This document shows, in pieces, positions 1-10,422 of a DNA stretch of 44,684 nt. Position 1 is the first letter of the stretch; the number at the start of each line of letters is the position of its first letter. The notes under the pieces are model-generated. The model saw only the letters and a list, made by a program, of their open reading frames with translations. It made no database searches and was not told the origin of the DNA. Source of the DNA: Mesaphorura yosii. Its lineage: Eukaryota; Arthropoda; Collembola; Poduromorpha; Tullbergiidae. A program made the position numbers and the translations under genes. The DNA is taken from NCBI GenBank assembly GCA_009869945.1, contig WIXG01000514.1, positions 1 to 44,684 on the forward strand, written 5' to 3'.

Positions 1-71
1 ATGCACGAAAAAATCTGTTCCTGTTCATCCATTATGCTAGAAATAAACTAATACAGGTATCTTTGTTTCAG

Positions 72-282
72 ACGCAGTACGCATGAACAAAAGATTTAAG
101 GACACACCACGACACGAAATTGAGAAGTCCATCAAGTCATGGTTGAATCATGCGAATGAACGTCTGAGTAGATTGTAAGCAACACATTATATACAACACG
201 GCTGTTAGAAACCTAGGCGAATTGCTTGAACCTAATTTTCTTTTTTAGGGAGAAAAAGTCTGGCGACAACTTAGGAGAATAG
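72..282 (+). CDS. 3'-terminal exons of an unidentified gene (partial)
   Basis: Two short exons read in one frame to a stop. The first is 72-174, after a TTTCAG acceptor and before GTAAGC. The second is 249-282, after TTTTTTAG, and ends in TAG at 280-282. The join restores a Leu codon. The roughly 45-residue tail is basic and likely helical (IKSWLNHANERLSRLEKK and neighbours), with no domain I recognise. The rest of the gene would lie before the window. A possible AATAAA lies near 583. Function unknown; the splice phase match is the main support. Confidence 0.4.
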
Positions 283-737
283 AATCCTGTTAGAGAAGGG
301 TGGGTTCAGTCGCTTGGATTTGTAGCCTTGTTTATTATGCAACCTGTAATTGATTGTTGTGCCTCTTGCAGACAGCTGAACCAATTACATTGCATTTACT
401 TCGTCCCAGCATTCTTAACCACTCAAGACTTCAAAAGTGTTCTCTCAAACTTTAACTTCCCGAGTCCACTTAGTATAGGATGTTGGTTATTAAATATTCT
501 CAAATGTAATAATGTAATAAGGTTAAAATATTTCTACAATTTTTAGCTTAATTGTATATAATTAAAAGTTTATGTTGGCAAATAAAATCCGGTTTGTTTG
601 AAAATGTCAGTAGCATTAGCATTAATTCGCAGGTTTCAGCAGTGATCAAAACTTCCGTGAGGTAATTCGAAAATACAAAGTATGTACAGGCTACGCGCAT
701 TAGTACTCCCACGGCGCTCCGAAGTTGCCCTGCGTTG
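283..737. other. No gene recognised
   Basis: AT-rich, with only short unsupported ORFs and a possible AATAAA near 583. From about 680 it runs into a stretch that repeats short pieces such as GTAGTATCGCA and its inverse, described under findings. Confidence 0.4.
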
Positions 738-739
738 CT

Positions 740-1829
740 ACAACCGGGAGCTCCGTAGTATCGCAATCGCTTGTGCATTAGAAAATACTTTGATACTACG
801 TCGGAGTGACCTGCGATACTTCACCGACTCTCCTCGGAAGTACGCAAGTACGCAAATCGAGCTTCTTTGTGGCTCCGTCGTAGCTCTGTGTGCTACATGG
901 GGTGTCCCTGGCCCACACTTCTTGCCTGACGTGTGATGAAAGACCCAAGAGAACACCAAACCCAAATCGCAGCAGACTGAACCAGATTTCTCAAAAGCAG
1001 TCCTGACGAACACGTCACTTACGCCTGCTGCTACTAGAAATACGAAACTTGCCATCAGGGCAACTGTTTCCAGAAGGACGTACCAAGACGCTGGATCGTA
1101 GGGATCAACGTAAAATTGAAAACTCAGACTTGAAACTTTCGTCGCACGTCGCGAAGTATCAATCATCTGTTCGGAGTACCACGTGTGCCTGACTACTCGC
1201 CAATTTGAAAACCAGAGCCAATTGAAAGCAATCTGCATCCAATCTCTCTCTGATAGCCCCATGTCGATACATCGAAAATCAGAAGCCTCAACTAGAATGT
1301 CACTGATAATCAAGTACTCAATGAAACGCAGCAGGCCCACAGGTTTTGGCACAAATGGATCCCTTATTATATTGATTGGCCTCCTGGCCATGTTGGCAAT
1401 GGCGAGCACCAGGTTTTCGACATTGCTCATCATGCTGCCAAGTCACACTTTCCCGTAGTATTGAATACTATCGGTCTCCGCTGAATATTCCGACCGGCTT
1501 CCGCACGAACTTTTAACTCCGAGTTTGTGCCTTCAATCTGTCTCCTGTAGAAAGAAAAGAGACTGTGTAGAGAACAAGAAACATCAACTTTCCATCCGGT
1601 TTATACCTGCAAAGTCCCTTCTGGTTTGCCCACTCACACATTAGTAGTTTGAGAAAGAGGTACGGAAAGTATCCACCACCAGCCCCTTTAATGTCGTATG
1701 TGGCCAGGTGCTGGATTCGATCCAACTGGACCAGTCTAACATTGAACAGAACGAACTTAAGACTGCCATGGAACCCGAATGCGATTGTTGGTGAAACCCT
1801 TGGTACGATGCTTGAAGACTCAGGTGCAC
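740..1829 (-). pseudogene. Ionotropic-receptor-like fragment (candidate, degraded)
   Basis: On the minus strand an exon ending at 1607 (donor GTATAA) joins in phase to one starting at 1435 (acceptor GGCAG), giving more than 230 readable residues. The segment FQFYVDPYDPASWYVLLETV, followed by a hydrophobic run, resembles the start of the first membrane segment of ionotropic receptors, where a DPF..xxW motif precedes TM1. Further on, the frame continues through basic, repetitive sequence unlike a receptor, and a membrane-like stretch (ACTYFVFSNYLTEVLI, about 600-690) lies in another frame. I therefore read it as a decayed or partial receptor. The family call is tentative; it could be another membrane protein. 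Confidence 0.3.
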
Positions 1830-2159
1830 AAACGTTCGAAGAGCCGCTTTAGCTACTCAAATTGATTAAACCGCGCAATGAAATTCCAAAGTGCACTGGT
1901 AGCACTTGGACAACTTTGAGTGGGTTTAAACAAACAGAAATTGGCAACAAATGGTATGAGATTCCATTGCGCTGAGTGACCGTCATCGTATAATATTGTA
2001 ATATATAATCAATGTTCATCAAAGTGCATCATAACCCGTAAAAGTAAATGCACAATAAAGCCACACCAAATTATTGCGCTTCATGAGTCATAGGAAGCTG
2101 TGTCGAAGAAGCTGGATGGAGCTTTATATGTCGCAGGGACGGCAATTTCACGGTCATGT

Positions 2160-2800
2160 TAAACTACAGAGCTGCTTTCTTCCTTCGGGACAATTCCGCG
2201 TTGAACATGGTCGTTCCCATGGAGTGGCCAACGTAATGCAAGGCGGGTTCTTTGGTATCGGCGAGAAAGTAGTCGATTACAGTGGGAATGTCGTAAACGC
2301 CCATTTCATGCCAACTGAATTTCCAGTACGACAGGTCATCCGTTGTCAAGGTCACGTGGTGCTGCGAATAACTCATGCCGCGTTCGTTGCCAAGCCACAC
2401 GCAAGGATGATGCTAAAATCAAGAAAAAACAAATGGTTATTCTTGGTAGCAAGGAGCATGAGCCAATCAGAGGAGAACGCCATAAGCCCGTGCTGCAAGA
2501 AAGTCGGCGGGCGCCTACCGCTGCCGCCGTCGGTCCCGCGCCCATGGGGAATGCGAAACAGCCTGAGGTTATACCGGTCCTGCGAAACCACGTGATGCTC
2601 CTCCAGCGGGTACCCCGCGGCGAAAATCAGCTGCGGAGTCCGAAGCCCCGCCTGGAGCCGCCGCCACTCGGGAAAAGTAAGCTCGAAAGGGCCGCCAGCA
2701 GCTGGAGCAGGACAAGGATTCGCCAATTGGGCGTCGTGACATGACGACTGAAATGCACTGTAAATTTCAAAGAATTTTACCACCAGAGTAGAAAACAAGA
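2160..2800 (-). pseudogene. Acid lipase (lysosomal lipase/lipase 3 type) fragment
   Basis: Two pieces match the N-terminal half of an alpha/beta-hydrolase acid lipase. The first carries AAGYPLEEHHVVSQDRYNL, then LFRIPHG and TFLQHGLMAFSSDWLML, as in the AB-hydrolase-associated lipase region. The second carries VWLGNERGMSYSQHHV, FSWHEMGVYDIPTVIDY and the nucleophile elbow GHSMGTT. Between them the usual 'LADAGYD' segment is missing and no GT donor fits. After the elbow the frame runs into a stop near 2164, and the Asp and His of the catalytic triad are absent. The family would hydrolyse triglycerides or cholesteryl esters. This copy looks truncated; exons lost from the assembly is the alternative. 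Confidence 0.7.
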
Positions 2801-3202
2801 GATAATTTTTGCAAAATGTGAAATTTGCATCGCACGATTCCCAGTTCAATTTTTTGCAATACGATAGTCTCATTGCCATCTAACATCTGAATTTGCAATT
2901 TACGACTATTTTTGTCCAGATCCTCACCGTAGCTCGTGTAAGCGATTAGCACGTGCAGAACGGTATAAATTTCGAATGACAGACCGAGTGCGTAATTGAG
3001 AAAGGCGAATCAATGAAATTCGCAAAAATTTATGAACCACATTGATATTGAAAGCGACTGTGTTCGCAAATTCCTGTCAAATTCCGTGAATTATGTCTGA
3101 AATTCGGTTGATATAAAGGTTATTGAGGCCCTTGATGAATGAAATTGAGTGAGTCCGCCAAATCGGGGCGTTGTGCAAAATGCGCGTTAAAAATTACTCA
3201 CA

Positions 3203-3720
3203 CTAATTCATTGACGACGGTGCCCTGCCTTTCTCCCCCATCCCCTCCGCTGGCCCCACTTCTCCGTGATCTGCAGTATACCTCCCAACGGGGTTGACGA
3301 TGCGCCAGTCCGCGTGTGCCCCGTCCATAGACTTGAGTCCAAAATACACCCCGCGTCGTAATTTAGCACCGTTGCCAGGGGCACGTTGGACTGGCCCTGC
3401 CCAAAATGCAAATTTATGACGCCCCACTTGATTCGAAACCTGCGGAACTCGTTCTCACACAGCAGAGCTTCGTGGCGTCCTTACGCTCCTTGACAAAACC
3501 AAACTCCTTGGCGGACACCTCCGCTGACGCCCCATGCGCTCCTGCCGCTGCCGTTTCCATGGTCGTCAAACTCTCCGATGCAAATGGACACGAAGTCCTT
3601 CATTTTCATTGCGGGGAGGAGGTACAGGTCACAATCGTGCCACGCCTGCAGCTCGAAATCCTGACGTCCGCAGTTGATTTGGTCCTATGTCATCAGTGCG
3701 AAACCCGTGAGTTCGAATTA
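3203..3720 (-). pseudogene. Farnesoic-acid-O-methyltransferase-like domain fragment (frameshifted)
   Basis: The minus strand reads DFELQAWHDCDLYLLP then FVSICIGEFDDHGNGSGR, matching the repeat core of FAMeT-like domains (pattern FxVkAxnDaHIxLs ... yEIvIGGwxNtxS). In the next part FRRFRIKWGVINLHFGQG matches the 'FWIxWxxGxIxVGxG' block. The pattern 'GVYFGLKSMDGAHADWRIVN' matches the closing 'VGfxTxWGaxGxWxI' block, but in a different frame. At least one frameshift and one in-frame stop separate the blocks. The domain is usually found in secreted arthropod proteins and its enzyme role is doubtful. Family assignment is from memory of the consensus. Confidence 0.5.
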
Positions 3721-4089
3721 CCACGAGCACGAAATTACCAGTGCGATTGGCCCCAGACACGAAGGGGTGCCAGTGCGAATGCTCTTTAATGCGAAGGTGC
3801 GTCATCGCGAAAGTATTTCTGTTCGAATACTGAAACTATGCGTCAGCACAGAATAGAAAGACTCAGTGTGCATATGCTTCGTCAGCAGTTAAGTTATCAG
3901 TTGTCATTTATCCATTTTCGCTGCAATTTCAAGATGTCTGCCATTGAGTTTAAGTACGTGAATAGTGCGAAAGGTAAGCGCCAGGGAGTGATCGACAGGT
4001 ACATTTTCATGATAATAAGGATCAAGGGGAAAGAACGTACTGGTGCTGTGTATATAAAAAGAACTGTCCAGCAACATTAACAATCAGAA

Positions 4090-4714
4090 ATTGCGAAAAA
4101 TTTGGGCGCTGGATCGCACCGACTTGCTTCTGTCCTTGGTCGGTTTATCGTCGCCCCAATACATCGCAACCCCACGGGTATTGACTCGATCGACGTTGGC
4201 GATGAATTAAGCCTCGTTCTCCGGGGGAATTTGGCGCCCCACCGACAGCGACAGCGCCCACTCATGCGAAGCGATGAGGACGGGGCGGGTGAGGTCGAGG
4301 ACGGCGCAGGTGCCGTTGGACACGACCTGCGTGTCTCGGTCTCCATCGTAACACGACACGTGGATCCCCCGCGTCATCAGAAAGCGTGCGTATTGCCTCC
4401 ATCCCCGCCACCGACCGCGCTCCGACCGACGCGAAGAAGCGGGCCACCCGCTCGGCGACGCCGTTGCCACAGTGCTCCGCGTGTTACTGCGCCGAATCCG
4501 AGCCCGACTACATGCCCCTCTCGTCGTCCACGCGAATGTTGTTGGGGTGGTTGAGTGCCTTGGCAAAGTACAATCGGCTTTTCTGCTTCGAAGGCTTGGG
4601 CTTCCTGACGGCGCAGAGAAGGTGCGCCGAGGGGGGCTCCACGTGCAAGAGAAGGACGACGAGGACGAGGGAGGCCGTCAGCGCAAGGCGTCGCCACGCT
4701 TGACCAAGGCGCAT
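4090..4714 (-). pseudogene. Broken gene for a secreted protein, family unknown
   Basis: An ATG at 4714 begins a clear signal peptide (LALTASLVLVVLLLHV), then about 40 residues to a stop near 4509. Coding-like sequence continues in other frames: FFASVGARSVAGMEAIRTL (about 4375-4445), then GIHVSCYDGDRDTQVVSNG and ASHEWALSLSVGRQIPPENE (4210-4370). It still reads sensibly past a TAA at 4207 (FIANVDRVNTRGVAMYWGDD). The GC content is much higher than the flanks, as in a coding exon. Changes of frame with no workable introns indicate a decayed gene or sequence errors. I do not recognise the family. Confidence 0.4.
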
Positions 4715-6752
4715 GACGGTTGAGGAAAGTAATTAATTAAAAAGTAAATTCGTATTTGAACGCCTTGGGATTTAAACTCAAACTGTTACAAGACTCTGAA
4801 TGTGAATGTGAGCGTGTTGCACATTCCATTGCGTGGAAAACTACAGATTACGAGTGCAAAATGCCTTGGTTTCCCTATCTCTTTGGTACCTGAGTTTATT
4901 TTGAGCTGTAGTGCGACCTCTTTTCAGGACATTAATCCAAATTCCGGGTAAGAAAAGACACAGCAAGGAAAAACTGTTGGAAATTCGACCCATAATCCCT
5001 ACACTACGAAAGAAAAGAAGAAATTGTGGCTTTTTGATGTGAGTTTTCTGGTCAATTACCCCAATCGAGACCTCACTACTCTTCCTTTTCGTCGTGTTTT
5101 CTCCGTTCATACACAACGCGGCATGACAAACTGTAAGCTAACCCAAGTTGTTGATTACACAATGAATAACTGCTAATAAGTGCTAATTTGCAGGGTTTCA
5201 CGACATTCGACATGTGTGACAAGACTTGCCCTTTTGTGACTCCAACTTGCCAATCGATATCCGGATTCAAGACCTTTGCAATGTGTGACAGAAGCTAATG
5301 TGTTGTGAATCATGACTGCGTACAGTCCTATCGATTCGGCTCCGTTTAAAGCAAAGGGGCCAGTACGTCAACGCGAGTTACGTGTTCCTCGGCAACTATT
5401 TCGATCATCCCTCATTCATCCAAACACCATTGGCAGAAATACGAAACCACGTTCGAGATTTGGAGTATGAATTTGGATGTGATTGGAAATCACCGTTCGA
5501 CTGCAGTCGCGTACAAGAAGCCAAAGGTTTGGTTAGGTCGAAATCAACCTCGCAAGTTGTTCTCCTTGTCAGCATCAACAAATTCGTCGAGGATGAAGGT
5601 CGTGATCGAGTCGACATCAGATTGTTATGGGAGCAGGATCACTCGTGTATTGGAGGTGGTACTGGATGTCATCATGTTTGTGGTCTCTAGCTTCCACTTT
5701 TGTCAATATTCGATTAATGATTGTCGAACACACTGTTTTGCACAAAGCAAAAGCGGTGACAGCAACGGCGCGTGCAAAGCCCATGGAAACCAAATCATCA
5801 CGTCAGTAAATTATTGTTTGCCAAATGGTCGGTCTGCTTTCCAGTAAGAGCAACCTTCAATTTTCTGGAGAATACACGAGTACGGTTTGTCAACTTGCAA
5901 ATTCAATTCAAGGTCGAATGCCTACATCGGTGACAGTTTCACGCATCGATACTTCACACTCACAAGTGGCACAGTAAGTTATAAGTCAGCGCGTTCTATA
6001 ACACATTTCCTTAGGTTAAACGTGGGTGCACCAAATCTGAAAGGAATTCGTCGACGCGCAGCTCGCGAGAAAAAGTACCCAACTTCCATTGAATTGTGAG
6101 AGACCTGAACGCTGACCAGGCGGCCCAGAGATTTGCGAATGAAAAGTTGATGGTCATGGGCGTCAGGTTGACGGAGCACTTGGTCACGGATGGAAACAAC
6201 GCTCCCGGGCCCACCATTGAAAGGGAACTCTTCAGCCAGAACAAGCTCAGTGACTCTTTGATGCGCCATGTTTTTCCGGACCCTTGACCAAATGAATTTC
6301 TTCAGACGTGGAAATGTCCTCGTCGCCAGTTCATAAAGCGATGCTATTAATGCTGTTAAGTTTCACCCATAATTCTGGATATCGAACCCTGGTAGCTCTC
6401 CTTCGGCTAAAACCCTCCTGTGCAATGGAAATGTTGAGACTTTGGGGCGTCGGCAACCAAGAGACTGTTCAAGTCAGGTCCGTGGAGATCTGCAATACTT
6501 TCAAACGGACGGGTAAATGCAGTGCGTGTTCAAATTCTGCAGAAGTAACACAAATGAAACAAACGTCCGCTATTATCTTATCAATATTTATGCACCGCTT
6601 GTTGAATGAACGCTTCATTTTGCAAAACAGAGCACGAAAAGGACGAATGTTGGATTTTTTCCTCTGTGAATCATATGAGTTTGGCCAGCGTTTTTTTATT
6701 ATTGATCGCAATCGCAATACTCAGAAATTTTTTGCAAGAGTTAAATTAATAT
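4715..6752. other. Two kilobases with no recognisable gene
   Basis: Several coding-like scraps occur on the plus strand: QYVNASYVFLGNYFDHPSF near 5360-5420, ATFNFLENTRVRFVNLQIQF near 5850-5915 and a 60-residue reading frame at 6099-6287 (ADQAAQRFANEKLMVMGVRL). They do not share frames or good splice sites and match no family I know. They could be a decayed gene. The AATAAA for the ML-domain gene lies at 6695-6700 on the minus strand. Confidence 0.3.
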
Positions 6753-7313
6753 CTAGACCAGTGTCAGTGGAATTACAATGCAGAGTTCATGTTGGTAGTC
6801 AAAATTCTCGTACAATTTGAGTCTCAGCTCAGATGCCTGGAAAAACGATATAAATGGAAGATTAGCGAATTTCTTAATACTGATTGACAAAAAGCCTACC
6901 CCTGTGAAACCAGACGGAATGGTCATTGGGAATGTAAAAGTGTACAGCTGGCCCTCTTCCAGAATGGAGTCAGGAATCGTTTGATCAGCAGCAATGACAT
7001 GACGTTCAGGATTGGCTCCAAGTTTCAGAATGACGGAACGCACAAGCATGATCCAATGATGACGAAGGGATCGAAAATCCACTTCAAGCGTGTACGATTG
7101 ACCAACGTTGATTGTGCATGGAGCTTGACTGCAACCTGCAAGCCGGATGTCTACAATGGTGCCCTCACCACAGATTTCTTCTTCAACTCCGGACACGCCG
7201 AACAGGTCTTTCGGCGAGCCTTTGTGGGCCGCCAAGAAGGGGTGAATCGATTGGGCATTGCAGCAAGTCGCTGCAACAACGCAGAAGGCGAGCACGTTGA
7301 TCAATTTGGTCAT
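6753..7313 (-). CDS. ML-domain (NPC2/MD-2-related) secreted lipid-binding protein
   Basis: Two exons: 7313-6900 and 6836-6753, separated by a 63-bp intron with GTAGGC and TTTCCAG, phase 0. The product is 165 residues. Residues 1-20 (MTKLINVLAFCVVAATCCNA) form a signal peptide. The mature part has the ML hallmark CGEGTIVDIRLAGCSQAPC, a beta-rich middle, and the closing strand ELCIVIPLTLV, which pairs its Cys with the first. ML proteins form a beta sandwich that holds sterols, fatty acids or other lipids. In arthropods they work in sterol transport, immunity and chemosensation; which applies here cannot be told. A polyadenylation signal follows at 6700-6695. A weak TATA-like TTAAATA lies at 7376-7370. 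Confidence 0.9.
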   Translation of the reverse strand: MTKLINVLAFCVVAATCCNAQSIHPFLAAHKGSPKDLFGVSGVEEEICGEGTIVDIRLAGCSQAPCTINVGQSYTLEVDFRSLRHHWIMLVRSVILKLGANPERHVIAADQTIPDSILEEGQLYTFTFPMTIPSGFTGVGFLSISIKKFANLPFISFFQASELRLKLYENFDYQHELCIVIPLTLV

Positions 7314-7682
7314 TGTTGCTGGATAGAATCAAAGACTGAACTAAAACTGTTGGCTTAGGCTCTGGGTGCTATTTAAGAACTCAATCATAAACTCATGTTT
7401 TTGTCCAGCATGTGATAAAGCAGTGAAATCAATCCATCATGTTGAAGGGGGCACAGGATGATTTCATTTTGCACAGTTAGTGCATGCGCCAAGGACATGC
7501 TTGCCAACCTCTGCAATAGTAAAATCGATCTACAGTTCAAGTTCAAGTGGAAATTCCTAAACTTTGAAGTGTTGTCATGAACTGGTGACAATTTGGTGAC
7601 ATTGATTAATTTTTTTTCGCCTGATCATGAAATCATGATAATCAGAGCGTGATTTCTCTCAACCTGGAGCTTCAGCATAGCC

Positions 7683-7721
7683 TATAAAGACCACCTACGT
7701 TGATTACCTCTGTATTTAGTT
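7683..7721 (+). promoter_or_regulatory. TATA box and initiator of the AA15 gene
   Basis: TATAAAG at 7683-7689 is followed about 35 bases later by TTAGTT (7716-7721), close to the arthropod initiator. The ATG at 7748 has a strong context (CGCCACCATG). Confidence 0.6.
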
Positions 7722-7747
7722 AATTTCTACCCCGTATCACCGCCACC

Positions 7748-8455
7748 ATGAAATTTCTGTTGCTTCTCGTCGCAGCGACGGCGTGCATCACTGGCATCGC
7801 TGGCCATGCCCGCCTGAACGAACCACCTTCAAGAGGAGTGCTCTGGCGTTTCCCAGAGTACCAGTGGGCTAACCCTGGACATCTGGCTGATGACCATGAA
7901 GCCTTCTGTGGCTCTCGAGGCGTGACCGACGACCTCATTGGCAAATGTGGAGTGTGTGGAGACAGCTACAATGACCCACGACCACGCAAACATGAAATTG
8001 GTGGTGAATTCGAACGTGGAATCATCGTTCGTGACTATTCAGCTGGACAGGTAAGACAAATAGAGCATTTAATCTTTTCCATTAATAGCTCTATTGATAG
8101 AGGATTAATAGAGGTTAGGGGCATTAATCTTGTCCATGCTACATGATCCGTTCTATTGGTTCAGACGATCCCGATCGAGGTTTGGGAGGAGGCTGGTCAT
8201 GCTGGCTGGTACGAGTTCCGTCTTTGCGAGTACAGTGCTACTGGAGTAGAAGATGATGAATGTTTCAAGCGACATGATCTTCTACGCTTCCCTGATGGCA
8301 AAACACGCTGGATGGTACCAGGTGGTTCATCCAAGCAAACAAGCATCGTCCTTCCAGCTGGTGTAACCTGTGAGCGTTGTGTGCTGCAGTGGACTTGGTT
8401 CGGCTCAGGTTCCAACCAATACTACAGAAATTGTGCTGATATTTCGATCCATTAA
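7748..8455 (+). CDS. AA15 lytic polysaccharide monooxygenase
   Basis: Two exons, 7748-8050 and 8165-8455 (GTAAGA...TTCAG, phase 0), encode 197 residues. A signal peptide ends at Gly19, so the mature chain starts with His20 (HARLNEPPSRG). In this family that His supplies the amino group and imidazole of the copper-histidine brace. The second copper His is His113 in EEAGHAGWYEFRLC. Paired Cys (CGVCGD, CERC) and the C-terminal YYRNCADISIH are typical. AA15 enzymes oxidatively cut chitin or cellulose and occur widely in invertebrates; there is no carbohydrate-binding module here. Signals AATAAA follow at 8458 and 8552. A dead copy lies at 11.1-11.5 kb. Confidence 0.93.
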
Positions 8456-8457
8456 CC

Positions 8458-8557
8458 AATAAAAGTGAACCTGTTAATTGCTTCATTAATTGCATAGATA
8501 GCATCCGCTCTTATTATTTTGCACATGTGTTTTGAGTATTAGAATACCGACAATAAA
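8458..8557 (+). terminator. Two polyadenylation signals of the AA15 gene
   Basis: AATAAA at 8458-8463 begins two bases after the stop codon. A second AATAAA lies at 8552-8557, which would give a short but more usual 3' UTR. Confidence 0.6.
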
Positions 8558-8559
8558 GA

Positions 8560-9010
8560 ATTAGTCCGGCATTGAGGCATCGATTTTGTGAGCCTGTCTG
8601 CTCACAGATGGCACACAGATTTGTGATCGCAAAGAGTCGGTAACTGACAAACATGCAGGACAGCCCGGCACCTTCGTCATAGTCGTCTGACCTTTACGAG
8701 CCATGTCATCAATTTTTCAGGATTAATCAGCGGGGTTGTGGATTTTTCACAAAATCCGGTGTAAATAAATTCATGTTCATGTGCCACCAGCTGCGCGAGC
8801 CGTTTCTAGAACTATCAAGGGAAGTTCAGTTGTTAAAAAATACAACAGAGTGCCATTTGGCAGCGCCGCGATGGCCTGATAGTAAAAAGTGGAATCATTA
8901 AACTTTCAGAACGCGAACCCCGTATTTGAAAAACAGTTGTACGCTGGTAAACAATTGAAAAACTCATTTGATGCCTCACAATTTGAGCAGGCATTGACGT
9001 CAATTATTCT
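8560..9010. other. Intergenic, nothing recognised
   Basis: No ORF with coding character, no repeat and no RNA gene seen. The minus-strand AATAAA of the next gene is at 9018-9013. Confidence 0.5.
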
Positions 9011-9123
9011 CCTTTATTTCCTTCATGCGCAAAGCCAGAAATGAAACTGGAATTGGATTCTAAATTATTCAGCTTAGGATCGAAATGTTTGTCACTGTAA
9101 TGTGTTGCATGCCGCAAACTCAT

Positions 9124-10422
9124 CTATCGAAATGCTAACAGGAGAGAAAGCGTAGACTCAGCGACAATGTTAAAGGTCAGAGTCAAAAATGTCCGTCTGC
9201 CGACGTGAAAAAACTCTCCGATTTTCAGCACGAGTGGACGGGAGGATTTGAAATGTCGGAACTGGCTCTTGTACAGAAGGAGATCGCTTGGTTTTGGGAG
9301 TAACGGTAATGACGCACGCCGACGGCGCTTCTTTTGCCCTCGATTCTTACTGGGCGGTGAATCCGATGACGGTGCAGGTGAGTCCGAAACCAGTTCGTGA
9401 ATGACAAGGCTTTGTCTTTTTCTTCCAGCATTCTTGCAGGCTTTCATCTCAATACACATCCGGACAGATCTCGACCATTCCCGGAACGAGTCTCGGTATT
9501 GACAGCTTGCTCTTGTGTACTTGGTTCCAAGATCAAGGAGCACTTTTGTTGCAATTAGAGACACGAGGGATATCAACATCATACGTATGGCCAGTATCGG
9601 TGCCGTGCGTGCCTGCTTGACCATCGTATACAGTGCGGATATTTGCACAAGGCAGCCCGTTACGAATATCGTGGCTAAAGCTGTCTTGGCGAACTCTGCG
9701 ACAAGGGCGTGTATGACTTGATGTGATCTGCTCAGTAGCAGTTTCGAGATCATCGTGGCTCGTGAGTCTGTCGGGTCAAACCTGAGGTGTTGCAGAAAGG
9801 TTGTCATTGGGTGGACGTAGTTGATAATCACTGTGATGAAGAAAGTGGCATTGAAGCAGGTAACTGCCCCTCGGTAGCCCCACAAACAGCTGAGCAGAAG
9901 GTTCAATGGAGGGTACTCGGATCGAAGGAGACTGTACAGTGGGTGACCATTCTGAACATTCAGGAACGAGGCAACCCAACTAGAGCAAGCGAGAGAAAAG
10001 TATGTAATCATGAGGAACTTGTGGAATCTTTCACACCCGTCACGTCCCTTGGGGTTCAATCCATAGAATTTGGTCAATCGTTGTGAGAAGATGTGGCCTG
10101 AAGAAACAAGGGCCGCGAACTCATGCGGCCACATAATTGACTGTATCTGAATCGACTGAGCGAACAGCGAGCTGACAAAGACAAGAAGTAAGAAAATCAA
10201 GTCCGATATGCTGGAGTGGTCTGTCAGGAATGGAATTCCATTCAGCACAAGCGCGGCGCACTGAACTAAAATGCTACATGTCGCGATGGCTCGCCAGAGG
10301 CAGAGATTTGGCACCACCTTCAAGGTTCGACTATTGGACTGCCATTCATACGGAATAAATCGGGTCCAGTGGCCAAATCGGATCAGGTACGAGAATAGCT
10401 TCAATGATTGTTCAGAAATCAT
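9124..10422 (-). CDS. Gustatory/odorant-receptor-like 7-TM chemoreceptor, single exon
   Basis: An uninterrupted frame from ATG 10422 gives 432 residues. An upstream in-frame start at 10590 exists, but the 10422 Met aligns with the start of the paralog at 43654 (MISEQSLKLFSY against MISEESFRLFSY). Several hydrophobic segments are spread over the chain. The C-terminus RPLVLKIGEFFHVGRRTFLT resembles the final membrane segment of insect gustatory/odorant receptors. These are ligand-gated cation channels in sensory neurons. Two oddities stand out. It lacks the intron that interrupts the paralog before FDP. It also carries a basic, Ser/Pro-rich insert (about 9240-9440) containing GTAAGAAT, which might be an unrecognised intron. 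AATAAA follows at 9018-9013. Confidence 0.8.
   Translation of the reverse strand: MISEQSLKLFSYLIRFGHWTRFIPYEWQSNSRTLKVVPNLCLWRAIATCSILVQCAALVLNGIPFLTDHSSISDLIFLLLVFVSSLFAQSIQIQSIMWPHEFAALVSSGHIFSQRLTKFYGLNPKGRDGCERFHKFLMITYFSLACSSWVASFLNVQNGHPLYSLLRSEYPPLNLLLSCLWGYRGAVTCFNATFFITVIINYVHPMTTFLQHLRFDPTDSRATMISKLLLSRSHQVIHALVAEFAKTALATIFVTGCLVQISALYTMVKQARTAPILAIRMMLISLVSLIATKVLLDLGTKYTRASCQYRDSFREWSRSVRMCIEMKACKNAGRKRQSLVIHELVSDSPAPSSDSPPSKNRGQKKRRRRASLPLLPKPSDLLLYKSQFRHFKSSRPLVLKIGEFFHVGRRTFLTLTFNIVAESTLSLLLAFR

Noticed and set aside
5360..5690. Possible tyrosine-phosphatase fragment from 'YVNASYV...FIQTPL'
   Set aside because: Resembles the PTP motif only over a few residues, and the following sequence and frame do not continue the family pattern.
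6308..6820. 170-residue plus-strand ORF
   Set aside because: Its 3' part is antisense to the second exon of the ML-domain gene and it has low coding character, with no start context or domain.
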